Assembly (NCBI RefSeq): GCF_900177515.1
Contig: NZ_FXAK01000010.1
Span: 62,001 to 126,000, forward strand
From: Azospirillum oryzae
GTDB taxonomy: Bacteria; Pseudomonadota; Alphaproteobacteria; Azospirillales; Azospirillaceae
Direction: 5' to 3'
DNA length: 64,000 bases
Below the pieces are notes generated by a model. That model saw only the letters and a list, made by a program, of their open reading frames with translations, ran no database searches and was not told where the DNA came from. The first letter of the stretch is position 1. Each line of letters starts with the position of its first letter. Of this stretch, positions 1 to 8,268 are shown one piece after another. The translations under genes and the position numbers were made by a program.

Positions 1-10
1 GCGCGGCAGC

Positions 11-1174
11 GTGGAGCAGGTGCTGCTGATGAAGCGGATGGTCGACAGCAGCCCGGTGCCCACCGCCCTCCTGCGCACCGATGGGCAAGTCGGCTTCGTC
101 AACCCGGCCGCCCGGACCTTCTGCGAGGCGCACGGCATCGACCCCGCCGGTCCCGACCTGCTGGCGCAGGGGCCGGACTTCACCGCCGACTGCACCGATC
201 CCGCCCGTCCGCCGATCCCGCGCCGCACCCTGACGGTGGGCGAGACGACGGTGGAGGCCCATGTCGACACCGTCTTCGACGACCAGGGCAATGTGCTGGG
301 CAAGACCCTGTCCTGGACCGACGTGAGCGAGCAGATGCGCTCCGCCGCGCTGGCCCGCCAGCTGATGGAGGACGTGCACACCGTCGCGTCCGGCGTCGCC
401 ACCCAGTCGGGCCAACTGCGCGAGCTGGCCGACGCGCTGCGCCGGGAATCGGCCGGCACCATCGACAGCACGGTCAGCGCCGGCAGCTTCGTCGCCGAGA
501 GCAACCGCAACGCCACCACCTGCAACGACAGCGCCGGGGTGCTGATGGACACCATCGGCACCGTCTCCAACCTCGCCACCGAGGCGGCCGGCGTGGTCGG
601 CGCCACGCTGGACGAGCTGACCGCCGCCCGCGAGGTGGTCGGCCAGCTGGGCGAGAACACCGAGCAGATCCGCCGCATCGTCGACGTCATCACCGGCATC
701 GCCCACCAGACCAAGCTGTTGGCCCTGAACGCCACCATCGAGGCGGCGGCGGCCGGCGTCGCGGGCCGCGGCTTCGCCGTGGTGGCGGCAGAGGTGAAGA
801 AGCTGGCGGAGGAGACCGCCAACGCCACGGTGCAGATCGCCGGTTCGGTCAGCGCCATCAACGGCAGCATCCAGAACACCGTCGGCACCTTCGCCCGCAT
901 CTCCGGCTCGGTCGAGCGCATCAACGAGGTGCAGGACCTGATCGGCGAGGCGGTGGCCCGCCAGACCGAATCCTCCACCGACATCCGCAGCCGTGTCGGC
1001 GTGATCGCCGGCAACACCGGCGAGGTGGCGGCGCTGATCGACGGAGTCGGCGCCCAGGCGGCGCGCACCGGCGACATCGCCGCCTCGCTGACCAAGACGG
1101 CGAACACGCTGGCCGAGGAAGCCGCTTCGCTGCATAGTCTGCTCGGCACGCTGCGCGCCGGGCAGGCGGCCTGA
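11..1174 (+). CDS. Methyl-accepting chemotaxis-type protein, PAS plus signalling domain, possibly 5'-truncated
   Basis: This is a cytoplasmic-looking chemoreceptor. Residues about 5-110 resemble a PAS sensor fold, and residues about 150-385 form the methyl-accepting signalling coiled coil. The hairpin tip is recognisable near residues 230-265 (QTKLLALNATIEAA, then GRGFAVVAAEV). It differs from the usual tip, which reads EAARAGE: here it is EAAAAGV, so coupling to CheA/CheW may be altered. No membrane segment is visible. The first usable start is a GTG at base 11, but the frame stays open to the window edge, so the N-terminus may lie outside. A binding-protein gene follows 43 bp downstream and may be a partner. 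The family is certain; the ligand is unknown. Confidence 0.85.
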   Translation: MEQVLLMKRMVDSSPVPTALLRTDGQVGFVNPAARTFCEAHGIDPAGPDLLAQGPDFTADCTDPARPPIPRRTLTVGETTVEAHVDTVFDDQGNVLGKTLSWTDVSEQMRSAALARQLMEDVHTVASGVATQSGQLRELADALRRESAGTIDSTVSAGSFVAESNRNATTCNDSAGVLMDTIGTVSNLATEAAGVVGATLDELTAAREVVGQLGENTEQIRRIVDVITGIAHQTKLLALNATIEAAAAGVAGRGFAVVAAEVKKLAEETANATVQIAGSVSAINGSIQNTVGTFARISGSVERINEVQDLIGEAVARQTESSTDIRSRVGVIAGNTGEVAALIDGVGAQAARTGDIAASLTKTANTLAEEAASLHSLLGTLRAGQAA

Positions 1175-1217
1175 CCCCGCCCGCCGCGGACAGGCGGCGG
1201 ATGGGACGGGTGGGGAG

Positions 1218-2261
1218 ATGGGTGTCGGGATGCGGCTGCTGTTGCTTGTGCTGCTGGCGATCGTGTCGGCCCTGCCGGCGCTCACATCACCGGCTTATGC
1301 CGAGGACGGCGACACGCTGGAGCGCATCCACAGCCGCGGCTTCCTGATCTGCGGCCTGCGCAGCGGCGTCAGCGGCATCTCCTTCTCCGACCCGCAGGGT
1401 CATCTCGACGGCTTCCTGGTCGATGTCTGCCGGGTCTTCGCCGCGGCGACGCTGGGCAACGCCCAGGCGATCCGCGTCGTCCGCCTGCCGGAAAAGCCGC
1501 AGGAGTTCCAGGCGGTCGAGAAGCACGAGGTCGACGTGGCGCTGACCACCACGACCTGGACCTTCAGCCGCGACCTGTCGCACGACATCGAGTTCCTGAT
1601 GCCGCTGCTGCATGACGGCCAGGGCTTCGCCATCCACGGCGACGGCACGCCGCCACCGCCGCTCGACCGGCTGGGGCCGCGCACCGTCTGCGTCAAGACC
1701 GCCACCACCACGGTCCGCAATCTGGAGGACTATATCCGCAAGTCCGACCTGCCCTGGACGATCCGCACCTTCCAGACGCTGGACGAGGCGCTGCAGGCCT
1801 TCCTCGCCCATGAATGCGACCTGCTGACCACCGACCGCACGGTGCTGGTGACCTCGCTGGCCGGCTACCGCCAGGCAGGCATGGGCATCACCATCTACCC
1901 GGACGTGATCTCGCGCGAGCCGCTGACCCCCTACATCGCGCGCGGCGACCGCAACTGGTACGACATCACCCGCTGGGTCCTCCACGCCATCGTGCTGGCC
2001 GATTCCAAGGGCGTCACCGCCGCCGACGTACAGGCCGGCCGCATCCCCGACGACCCCGAACTGCACCGGATGCTTGGCCACGCCGGCAGCGTCGCCCGGA
2101 CGCTGGGCCTTCCCGACGACTGGGCCCTGCAGGTGCTGGCGCAGGTCGGCAACTACGGCGAGATCTTCGGCCGCAATCTCGGCACCCCCTACGGCATGGA
2201 CCCCGGCATGAACAAGCCCTGGACCCAGGGCGGGTTGCTCTACGCCCCGCCGTTCAGGTAG
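1218..2261 (+). CDS. Amino-acid-type ABC transporter substrate-binding protein (SBP family 3)
   Basis: This is a 347-residue exported solute-binding protein. Residues 1-28 form a signal peptide (hydrophobic LLLLVLLAIVSALPAL, cleavage near AYA-ED). The mature part starts with the family-3 pattern (LERIHSRGFLICGL, then SFSDPQGHLDGFLVDVCRV) and resembles AapJ of the general amino-acid transporter. No permease or ATPase of that transporter lies next to it. The gene follows a chemoreceptor gene on the same strand, so it may supply ligand to a receptor or to a transporter encoded elsewhere. The start ATG lies 6 nt after a GGGG-rich ribosome site. The ligand cannot be read from the sequence. Confidence 0.8.
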   Translation: MGVGMRLLLLVLLAIVSALPALTSPAYAEDGDTLERIHSRGFLICGLRSGVSGISFSDPQGHLDGFLVDVCRVFAAATLGNAQAIRVVRLPEKPQEFQAVEKHEVDVALTTTTWTFSRDLSHDIEFLMPLLHDGQGFAIHGDGTPPPPLDRLGPRTVCVKTATTTVRNLEDYIRKSDLPWTIRTFQTLDEALQAFLAHECDLLTTDRTVLVTSLAGYRQAGMGITIYPDVISREPLTPYIARGDRNWYDITRWVLHAIVLADSKGVTAADVQAGRIPDDPELHRMLGHAGSVARTLGLPDDWALQVLAQVGNYGEIFGRNLGTPYGMDPGMNKPWTQGGLLYAPPFR

Positions 2262-2267
2262 AGCGCA

Positions 2268-2312
2268 CCATCCCCCAAGATCCCCTCTCCCCGGGGGGGG
2301 GACGGGGATATC
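2268..2312. repeat. Short GC-rich palindromic repeat remnant
   Basis: This short stretch between two convergent genes contains CCCCTCTCCCC followed by a run of nine G and ACGGGG. It resembles the terminal arm of the larger palindromic repeats elsewhere in the window and could act as a bidirectional terminator stem. It is too short to assign to a family firmly. Confidence 0.4.
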
Positions 2313-2319
2313 ACCTCCC

Positions 2320-3033
2320 CTACGCCGCCAGCGCCACGCCCAGATGGCGTTCCAGCAGCGCCGGATCGGCCTTCGCCTGCGCCGCCGGCCCGGCATGCAC
2401 CACCCGGCCGCGGTCGAGGAAGACCACGCGGTCGGCGAACTCCAGCGCGCGGTCGACCTGCTGCTCCACCAGCAGAATGGTCATGTCGAGTCTCGACAGC
2501 GCCGCCATCAGCGTGTCGCAGATCACCGGCGCCAGCCCCTCCAGCGGTTCGTCCAGCAGCAGCACCGTCGGCTTGCCCAGCAGGGCGCGGGCGACCGACA
2601 GCATCTGCTGCTCACCGCCCGACAGTTCGCCGCCGCCGTTGCGCCGCCGCTCGCCCAGCCGGGGGAACAGCTCGTATGCCTCCTCAAGCGCCGAGCGCGG
2701 CCGCCCCTTCAGCCCGGTGACGAGGTTCTCCTCCACCGTCAGCGATTTGAAGATGTCGCGCGTCTGCGGCACGTAGCCGAGCCCCGCCGCCGCCCGCGCC
2801 GAACTGCTCATGCCCGCCAGTTCCACCCCGTCCAGCCGGATGCCGCCGCCATGGCGGGTGGTCTGGCCGACCAGCGTCGCCAGCGTCGTCGTCTTCCCCA
2901 CCCCGTTGCGGCCGAGCAGCGCCAGCCGCCCGCCCGCCGGCACAGCCAGCGACACGCCGTCGAGGATCAGCGTCTTGCCATAGCCGGCGCGCAGATCCGT
3001 CACCTCGAAGGCTCCACGCGGTTCAGTGTGCAT
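2320..3033 (-). CDS. livF: Branched-chain/aromatic-acid ABC importer ATPase, LivF type
   Basis: This 237-residue ATPase energises a Liv-type importer on the cytoplasmic face of the membrane. The Walker A motif GRNGVGKTTT is near residue 42, the signature LSGGEQQML near 137, and Walker B VLLLDEPLEGLAP follows. The EGLAP extension is typical of LivF. The length is normal for the family. Its start overlaps the end of the LivG-type gene by 11 bp, so the two are translationally coupled. It is the last gene of the five-gene minus-strand unit. Because that unit is divergent from the pca genes and shares their operator motif, the substrate is more likely protocatechuate or a related aromatic acid (as for S. 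meliloti PcaMNVWX) than leucine. Confidence 0.9.
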   Translation of the reverse strand: MHTEPRGAFEVTDLRAGYGKTLILDGVSLAVPAGGRLALLGRNGVGKTTTLATLVGQTTRHGGGIRLDGVELAGMSSSARAAAGLGYVPQTRDIFKSLTVEENLVTGLKGRPRSALEEAYELFPRLGERRRNGGGELSGGEQQMLSVARALLGKPTVLLLDEPLEGLAPVICDTLMAALSRLDMTILLVEQQVDRALEFADRVVFLDRGRVVHAGPAAQAKADPALLERHLGVALAA

Positions 3034-3778
3034 CGGCGCGGCTCCCCAGATAGACCTCGCGCACGCGCGGGTCGGCGACGATCTCCTTGGCGGTGCCGCT
3101 GCACAGCAGCCGCCCCTGCGCCAGCACGACGATGGTCCTGGCGAAACGGAAGACGAGGTCCATGTCGTGCTCGATCATCAGCACCGCCAGATCCTTGGGC
3201 AGCCGGTCGATGGCGTCGAGGATGCGCTGGCTTTCCGAATGGGGCACGCCGGCCGCCGGCTCGTCCAGGATCAGCACCTTCGGCTTCATGGCGAGCGCCA
3301 GCGCGATCTCCAGCAGCCGCTGCTGCCCGTAGGCCAGCGAGCCCACCGCCGTATGCGCCACCGGCGTCAGCCCCATGCTGTCGAGCAGCCCCGCCACCTC
3401 GTCGGCCAGCCCGGCGACCTTCGCGACATTGGCGAACAGCCGGAAGGTGCGGCGGTCGCGCTGCAGCACGGCCAGTTCCAGATGCTCGCGCACCGTCATC
3501 GACTTGAACAGCCGCGCCACCTGGAAGCTGCGGATCAGCCCCAGCCGCACCCGCTCCGCCGCCGACAGCGTCGTCACGTCGCGGCCGTCCAGCCGGATGG
3601 TACCGGCGCTGGGCGGGATCACCCCGGTGACGAGGTTGACGAAGGTCGTCTTGCCCGCCCCGTTCGGCCCGATCAGGGCGCAGCGGTCGCCGGCATTCAG
3701 CATCATGGAAATGTCGGACGACACCTGCAGCCCGCCGAAATTCTTGGACAGCCCCTCGACTTCCAACAGCGCCGTCAT
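3023..3778 (-). CDS. livG: Branched-chain/aromatic-acid ABC importer ATPase, LivG type
   Basis: This 251-residue ATPase is the partner of the LivF-type subunit. It has Walker A GPNGAGKTTF near residue 37, the LivG-type sequence SLAYGQQRLLEIALALA in place of the classic LSGGQ, and Walker B VLILDEPAAGVPHSE. The family normally reads AAGMNP or similar after the Walker B glutamate; here it is AAGVPHSE. Its ATG overlaps the stop of the upstream permease gene by 4 bp. Assignment to the Liv family is firm; the substrate inference rests on the neighbouring pca operon. Confidence 0.9.
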   Translation of the reverse strand: MTALLEVEGLSKNFGGLQVSSDISMMLNAGDRCALIGPNGAGKTTFVNLVTGVIPPSAGTIRLDGRDVTTLSAAERVRLGLIRSFQVARLFKSMTVREHLELAVLQRDRRTFRLFANVAKVAGLADEVAGLLDSMGLTPVAHTAVGSLAYGQQRLLEIALALAMKPKVLILDEPAAGVPHSESQRILDAIDRLPKDLAVLMIEHDMDLVFRFARTIVVLAQGRLLCSGTAKEIVADPRVREVYLGSRADAH

Positions 3779-4824
3779 GCCCGGTCCTCACCATTGTTTT
3801 GCGATGGGCCCCGCAGCAGCCCGCCGAGCCGCTCCACGCCCGAGGCGATGCCGCCGGGCAGGAACAGGACGATGCCGATCAGGAACAGGCCGATGAAGCC
3901 CATCCAGTGGAAGGGGTCGCTGGCGGCCAGGATATGGTGGATGCCCATGAAGGCCGCCGTGCCGATCACCGCGCCATAGAGCCGCCCGGTGCCGCCCAGC
4001 ACCAGCATCACCAGCGCCTCCGCCGACCAGGGGAAGCCGGCGCTGTCCAGCCCGACGATGCCGCTGGTCACGGCGGTCAGGGCCCCCGCCATCCCGGCGA
4101 ACACCCCGGCCACGCCATACAGAACCACCAGATAGGATTTCGGCGAGCCGCCGATGGCGGAGATCCGCAGCGGATCCTCACTGACCCCGCGGCAGGCCAG
4201 CCCGAAGGGCGAGCGCACGATCCGCCGCGCCACCAGCAGCCCGACCACCAGCACCGCCAGCGCGAACAGGTAGGAGGTCCGGCCATACATGTCGAAGCGG
4301 AACATCCCCAGCACCGGCGCCGGGTCGATGCCCGACAAACCGTCGCTGCCGCCGGTCCAGTCGCGCGCCTTGTTGGCGACCTCCTGCACGATCTGCCCGA
4401 CCGCGATGGTCAGCATCAGCAGGGTCAGCCCGCGCGCATGCAGGATCAGGGCACCGGTCGTCAGCGCGATCAGCCCGCCGGCCAGCCCGCCGGCCGCCAG
4501 CATGATGAAGGGATCGTTGTTCCAGTTGACCGCGACGATGCCGGCGGCATAGGCGCCGGTGCCAAACATCGCCGCCTGCCCCAGCGTGGCGATCCCGCCA
4601 TAGCCGAGCACGAGATCGAGCGACAGCACGAACAGGGCCGAGGCGGCGATGCGGGTCAGCAGCGCCAGATCGTCCGGCAGCAGCCAGAAGGCGGCCAGCC
4701 CGACCGCCGCGACCAGAGGAATGCCGATCCAGCCGAGATCGCGGCGGGCCGCCAGCGGGGTGCGCCCGGTCATCCGGCCCGCCTTGCCGTCGCCCTTGCC
4801 GTCTCGCTCGGCGACGCTCGTCAT
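3775..4824 (-). CDS. livM: Branched-chain/aromatic-acid ABC importer permease, LivM type
   Basis: This 349-residue inner-membrane permease has about ten hydrophobic segments. The LivM core is clear: LVLGYGGIATLGQAAMFGTGAYAAG at about residues 70-95 and the EAA-like loop GRLYGAVIGTAAFMG near 285. The first 25 residues are polar and cytoplasmic. It overlaps the LivH-type gene by 4 bp upstream and the LivG-type gene by 4 bp downstream. With the LivH protein it should form the heterodimeric channel of the importer. Confidence 0.9.
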   Translation of the reverse strand: MTSVAERDGKGDGKAGRMTGRTPLAARRDLGWIGIPLVAAVGLAAFWLLPDDLALLTRIAASALFVLSLDLVLGYGGIATLGQAAMFGTGAYAAGIVAVNWNNDPFIMLAAGGLAGGLIALTTGALILHARGLTLLMLTIAVGQIVQEVANKARDWTGGSDGLSGIDPAPVLGMFRFDMYGRTSYLFALAVLVVGLLVARRIVRSPFGLACRGVSEDPLRISAIGGSPKSYLVVLYGVAGVFAGMAGALTAVTSGIVGLDSAGFPWSAEALVMLVLGGTGRLYGAVIGTAAFMGIHHILAASDPFHWMGFIGLFLIGIVLFLPGGIASGVERLGGLLRGPSQNNGEDRA

Positions 4825-5690
4825 GCCGTCCTCCCTTTGAAGAAGCCGTGGGGCCAGCGGAACAGGATCAGGATCAGCGCGGCGTAGAAGAAGAACTCGC
4901 CGAAGCTCGGGATCAGGTATTTGCCGGCGGTGTCGACGATGCCCAGCGCCAGCGCCGCCGCCGCCGATCCGAAGATGCTGCCGGCCCCGCCGACCGCCAC
5001 CACCGCCAGGAACAGCACGATGTAGCGGATGGCGTAATAGGGCTCCAGCGGCAGCAGCTCCGCCCCCAGCACGCCCCCCAGCGCCGCCAGCCCGGTGCCG
5101 AGCGCGAAGGTCGCCAGATAGAGCCGTTCGGTCCGGATGCCCAACGCCGCCGCCATGGCGGGATCATCCACCGCCGCGCGCAGCCGGATGCCGAAATCGG
5201 TGCGCTCCAGCAGCCACCACAGCCCCAGCAGCGTCGCCGCCCCGGCGGCGATCACGAAGGCGCGGTGGGCCGGGATCGCCTTCGGCCCCAGCTCCACCGT
5301 GCCGGTCAGCAGCTCCGGCAGCGGGATGCGCTTCAGCGTCGGGCCGAACAGGTAATTGATGCCGGCGACGATGACGAAGGTCAGCCCGATGGTCAGCAGC
5401 ACCTGCGCCAGCTCGTTGGCCGAGCCGTAGATGCGGCGGTACAGCAGCCGTTCCAGCGGCAGCGTCGCCAGCACCGTCAGCGCCACCGCCGCCACCAGCG
5501 CCGCCGCATAGGGCAGCCCGGCCTCCTGCGCCGCATAGGACGCGACATAGCCGCCGACCATGGCGAAGGCGCCATGCGCCAGATTGACCACCCGCATCAG
5601 CCCCAGCGTCACCGACAGCCCGACGGAGATGATGAAGAGGATCATGCCGTAGGCGACCCCGTCGACGGCGATCCCGAACATGGTTTCCAT
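4821..5690 (-). CDS. livH: Branched-chain/aromatic-acid ABC importer permease, LivH type
   Basis: This 289-residue permease starts METMFGIAVDGVAYGMILF and carries the LivH signature LGLMRVVNLAHGAFAMVGGYVA at about residues 25-46. The ATG at 5690 is chosen because GGAGAG lies about 7 nt upstream. The open frame continues to 5774, but that extension would be read from a palindromic repeat and is rejected. It is the first of four tightly overlapping genes (H, M, G, F). A 152-bp repeat separates it from the binding-protein gene, so its expression may differ from that of the binding protein. Confidence 0.9.
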   Translation of the reverse strand: METMFGIAVDGVAYGMILFIISVGLSVTLGLMRVVNLAHGAFAMVGGYVASYAAQEAGLPYAAALVAAVALTVLATLPLERLLYRRIYGSANELAQVLLTIGLTFVIVAGINYLFGPTLKRIPLPELLTGTVELGPKAIPAHRAFVIAAGAATLLGLWWLLERTDFGIRLRAAVDDPAMAAALGIRTERLYLATFALGTGLAALGGVLGAELLPLEPYYAIRYIVLFLAVVAVGGAGSIFGSAAAALALGIVDTAGKYLIPSFGEFFFYAALILILFRWPHGFFKGRTA

Positions 5691-5706
5691 GATGTCTCTC
5701 CACCTG

Positions 5707-5858
5707 CCCTCTCCCGCCCCGGGAGAGGGAGGGGACCCATGGCAAAGCCATGGGGAGGGTGAGGGGTGGGCCAAGGATCCCGAACCGCATGGCTCCGTGC
5801 CTCACCCCTCACCCTTCCCGCTTCGCGGGCCCCTTCCCTCTCCCGGGACGGGAGAGGG
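5707..5858. repeat. Palindromic repeat family A, copy 1
   Basis: This 152-bp element is bounded by CCCTCTCCCGCCCCGGGAG at the left and the matching CTCCCGGGACGGGAGAGGG at the right. Inside are nested arms (ACCCATGGC with GCCATGGGG; GAGGGTGAGGGGT with ACCCCTCACCC) around a central spacer containing CGAACCGCATGG. The whole can fold into one long hairpin. It lies between the binding-protein and LivH-type genes of the same transcription unit, where it may reduce or stabilise downstream mRNA. Three more full copies are at 26.3, 28.0 and 37.6 kb. Confidence 0.85.
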
Positions 5859-5869
5859 ACAACCTCCCC

Positions 5870-7054
5870 TCACTTCGCCAACTTGTACCCATAGTCCGGC
5901 TGCTTCGGGAACGCCTGCTTCTCGACATTCTCCAATTTGCCGTCGACCTTCTCGACGGTGCGCAGATAGATCGTCTGGGTGACGTGGCGGCTGTCCGGGT
6001 CGATGGTCAGGGACCCTCGCGGGCTTTCCCAGCTCATGCCCTTCACCGACTCCACGGCCTTGGCGCCGTCGATCTTGCCGCCGCCGTTCTTGATCATCTG
6101 ATAGATGACGTGAACGCCGTCATAGGCGCCGACCGAGGTGAAGGTGACGCTGTCGACCGAGCCGAACATCTCCTTGTGCTTGGCGACGAAGGCCTTGTTC
6201 ATCGCCGAATCATGGGCGCGGCTGTAGTTGAAGGTGGTGGTGATGCCCATCGCCGCGTCGCCCAGCGCCGGCAGGTCCGGTTCCTGGGTCAGGTCGCCGG
6301 GGCCGAAGAACTTGATGCCCGCCGCCCGCAGCCCGGTGTCGTTGAAGGCCTTGGCGAAGGCCAGCGTCGCCGGGCCGGCCGGCAGGAAGGCATAGACGGC
6401 TTCGGCGCCCGAATCCTTGATGCGCTGCATGAAGGGGGCGAAGTCGGTGGACTTCAGCGGCATGCGGATGGTGTCCACCACCGTGCCGCCATGCTTCTCG
6501 AAAGTGGTCTTGAAGGCGGCCTCGCCGTCGATGCCGGGTCCATAGTCGCTGACCGCCGACACCGCCTTCTTGATGCCCTGCTTGGCCATGTATTCGGCCA
6601 GCGGCACCGTGTTCTGCCACAGGGTGAAGGAGGTGCGGACATAGCGCGGCGACTTCTCCGTGATGGCGGAGGTGGCTGCGTTGAAGATCACGCAGGGGAT
6701 GTTCGCCTCGTCGATCAGCGGGGCGACCGCCAGCGCGTCCGGCGTGAAGAAATAGCCGGCGAGGAAGGACACCTTCTCCTTGACGATCAGTTCCTGCGAC
6801 AGCGCCTTGGATTGGGACGGGTTCGGCTGGTCGAGGTCCTTGTAGATGAACTCCACGGTGTCGTTGCCGACGGTCTTGCCATGTTCGGCCTGATAGACCT
6901 CGATGGCTTCCTTGAAGCTCTTGCCGACCACGCCGAACGGGCCGGAGAAGGGCGCCACGACGCCGACCTTGATGGTGGCGGCACCGGCCGGACCGGCCGC
7001 CAGCGCCAGACCGAACGCCGCACCCAGCAGCGCGTTGCGCAGAGTCCTCGTCAT
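5870..7054 (-). CDS. ABC importer periplasmic binding protein, LivK-like (Peripla_BP_6), probable aromatic-acid binder
   Basis: This 394-residue protein captures the substrate for the Liv-type importer in the periplasm. A signal peptide covers residues 1-25 (RTLRNALLGAAFGLALAAGPAGA). The mature protein begins with IKVGVVAPFSGPFGVVGKSF, the usual start of family-5 binding proteins. The ATG at 7054 is preferred over the in-frame GTG at 7066 because GGGAGG lies 4 nt before it. An IclR-type operator lies about 100-130 bp upstream. The arrangement (binding protein, two permeases, two ATPases next to pca genes) matches the protocatechuate importer PcaMNVWX described in Sinorhizobium meliloti. Confidence 0.85.
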   Translation of the reverse strand: MTRTLRNALLGAAFGLALAAGPAGAATIKVGVVAPFSGPFGVVGKSFKEAIEVYQAEHGKTVGNDTVEFIYKDLDQPNPSQSKALSQELIVKEKVSFLAGYFFTPDALAVAPLIDEANIPCVIFNAATSAITEKSPRYVRTSFTLWQNTVPLAEYMAKQGIKKAVSAVSDYGPGIDGEAAFKTTFEKHGGTVVDTIRMPLKSTDFAPFMQRIKDSGAEAVYAFLPAGPATLAFAKAFNDTGLRAAGIKFFGPGDLTQEPDLPALGDAAMGITTTFNYSRAHDSAMNKAFVAKHKEMFGSVDSVTFTSVGAYDGVHVIYQMIKNGGGKIDGAKAVESVKGMSWESPRGSLTIDPDSRHVTQTIYLRTVEKVDGKLENVEKQAFPKQPDYGYKLAK

Positions 7055-7152
7055 TGTCCCTCCCACATGTGACCATATGCCGGCGCCGGAACTCTTTTGT
7101 CCCGGTCATTGACTGTTGCAACAACCGTACTGAGGGACGGCCGAACCGTCAA

Positions 7153-7186
7153 GTGCGATATTTGATATAATGTTCTATAATCGCAC
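7153..7186. promoter_or_regulatory. Composite IclR/PcaU-type operator 1 (importer side)
   Basis: The 15-bp palindrome GTTCTATAATCGCAC (7172-7186) differs at one base from the Pseudomonas PcaR site GTTCGATAATCGCAC as I remember it. A third 10-mer in direct orientation, GTGCGATATT, lies 9 bp away at 7153-7162. Two repeats forming a palindrome plus one direct repeat about 10 bp away is the architecture known for PcaU/PobR of Acinetobacter. It sits upstream of the minus-strand importer. No IclR gene is in the window. Confidence 0.65.
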
Positions 7187-7346
7187 AAAGCCGGCCTTCC
7201 GACTAATACCCTGACACTGCTTCTGTTTTTAACATCGCCTGAGACTTTCCACCGCACATTGCTCATGTTGCGCCGCAATATGGGCGTTTATCGCCCTATT
7301 TCTGCCGTTTTCGACCTTGACAGCGAACCGCCGCTCTCGTCACTCT

Positions 7347-7381
7347 GTGCGTAAAGGCGAATGTTCGTGCGATTTTCGCAC
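7347..7381. promoter_or_regulatory. Composite IclR/PcaU-type operator 2 (pca side)
   Basis: A perfect palindrome GTGCGATTTTCGCAC (7367-7381) lies 4 bp before the pcaI ribosome site, and a direct half-site GTGCGTAAAG (7347-7356) is 10 bp upstream of it. The layout copies that of operator 1. The position next to the ribosome site suggests the promoter is close upstream or overlaps. The remainder of 7055-7395 is AT-richer than its surroundings and contains no gene. Confidence 0.6.
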
Positions 7382-7395
7382 ACTCGGGAGGTCAT

Positions 7396-8268
7396 ATGGC
7401 GAAGATCACGCCCCTGCGCGAGGCGGTGGCGAGCCTTGTGCGCGACGGCGACACGGTCGCCCTGGAAGGATTCACCCACCTGATTCCCCATGCCGCCGGG
7501 CACGAGATCATCCGGCAGGGCCGGCGCGGCCTGACGCTGGTGCGGATGACGCCGGACCTGATCTATGACCAGATGATCGGCATGGGCTGCGCCGCGAAGC
7601 TGATCTTCTCCTGGGGCGGCAATCCCGGCGTCGGCTCCCTCCACCGTTTCCGCGACGCGGTCGAACAGGGCTGGCCGCAACCGCTCGCCATCGAGGAGCA
7701 CAGCCACGCCGGCATGGCCAACGCCTATGTCGCCGGCGCCTCCAACCTGCCCTTCGCGCTGCTGCGCGGCTACACCGGCTCCGACCTGCCGAAGGTCAAC
7801 CCGAACATCCGCTTCGTCGAGTGCCCCTTCACGGGTGAGAAGCTGGCCGCCATCCCCTCCGTCCGCCCCGACGTGACGGTGATCCACGCCCAGAAGGCCG
7901 ACCGCCGCGGCAACGTCCTGCTCTGGGGCATCCTCGGCGTCCAGAAGGAGGCGGTTCTCGCCGCCAAGCGCTCCATCGTCACGGTGGAGGAAATCGTCGA
8001 TGACCTGGAGGCGCCGCCGAACGCCTGCGTGCTGCCGGCCTGGGCGCTCTCCGCCGTCTGCCCCGTCCCCGGCGGCGCCTATCCGTCCTACGCGCAGGGC
8101 TATTCGGAGCGCGACAACCGCTTCTACAAGGCCTGGGACCCCATCGCCCGCTCGCGCGAGACCTTCCAGGCCTGGATGCGGCGCCATGTGCTGGACACCG
8201 ACGATTTCGCCGACTTCCGCCGCGTGCTGGCCGAAAGCATGCCCCAAAGCATGACGGAGGTTGCGTGA
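7396..8268 (+). CDS. pcaI: 3-oxoadipate CoA-transferase subunit A
   Basis: This 290-residue subunit works with the next gene to transfer CoA from succinyl-CoA to 3-oxoadipate in the cytoplasm, the penultimate step of the beta-ketoadipate pathway. It has the CoA-transferase alpha fold (VRDGDTVALEGFTHLIPHAA at about residues 13-32, AKLIFSWGGNPGVGS near 70). The glutaconate CoA-transferase-like form of this family is longer than the 230-residue E. coli AtoD type. GGGAGG lies 4 nt before the ATG. It is the first gene of the pca operon, and its stop overlaps the pcaJ start. Confidence 0.85.
   Translation: MAKITPLREAVASLVRDGDTVALEGFTHLIPHAAGHEIIRQGRRGLTLVRMTPDLIYDQMIGMGCAAKLIFSWGGNPGVGSLHRFRDAVEQGWPQPLAIEEHSHAGMANAYVAGASNLPFALLRGYTGSDLPKVNPNIRFVECPFTGEKLAAIPSVRPDVTVIHAQKADRRGNVLLWGILGVQKEAVLAAKRSIVTVEEIVDDLEAPPNACVLPAWALSAVCPVPGGAYPSYAQGYSERDNRFYKAWDPIARSRETFQAWMRRHVLDTDDFADFRRVLAESMPQSMTEVA

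Noticed and set aside
5691..5774. N-terminal extension of the LivH-type permease
   Set aside because: The extension is translated from the palindromic repeat; a good ribosome site supports the start at 5690.
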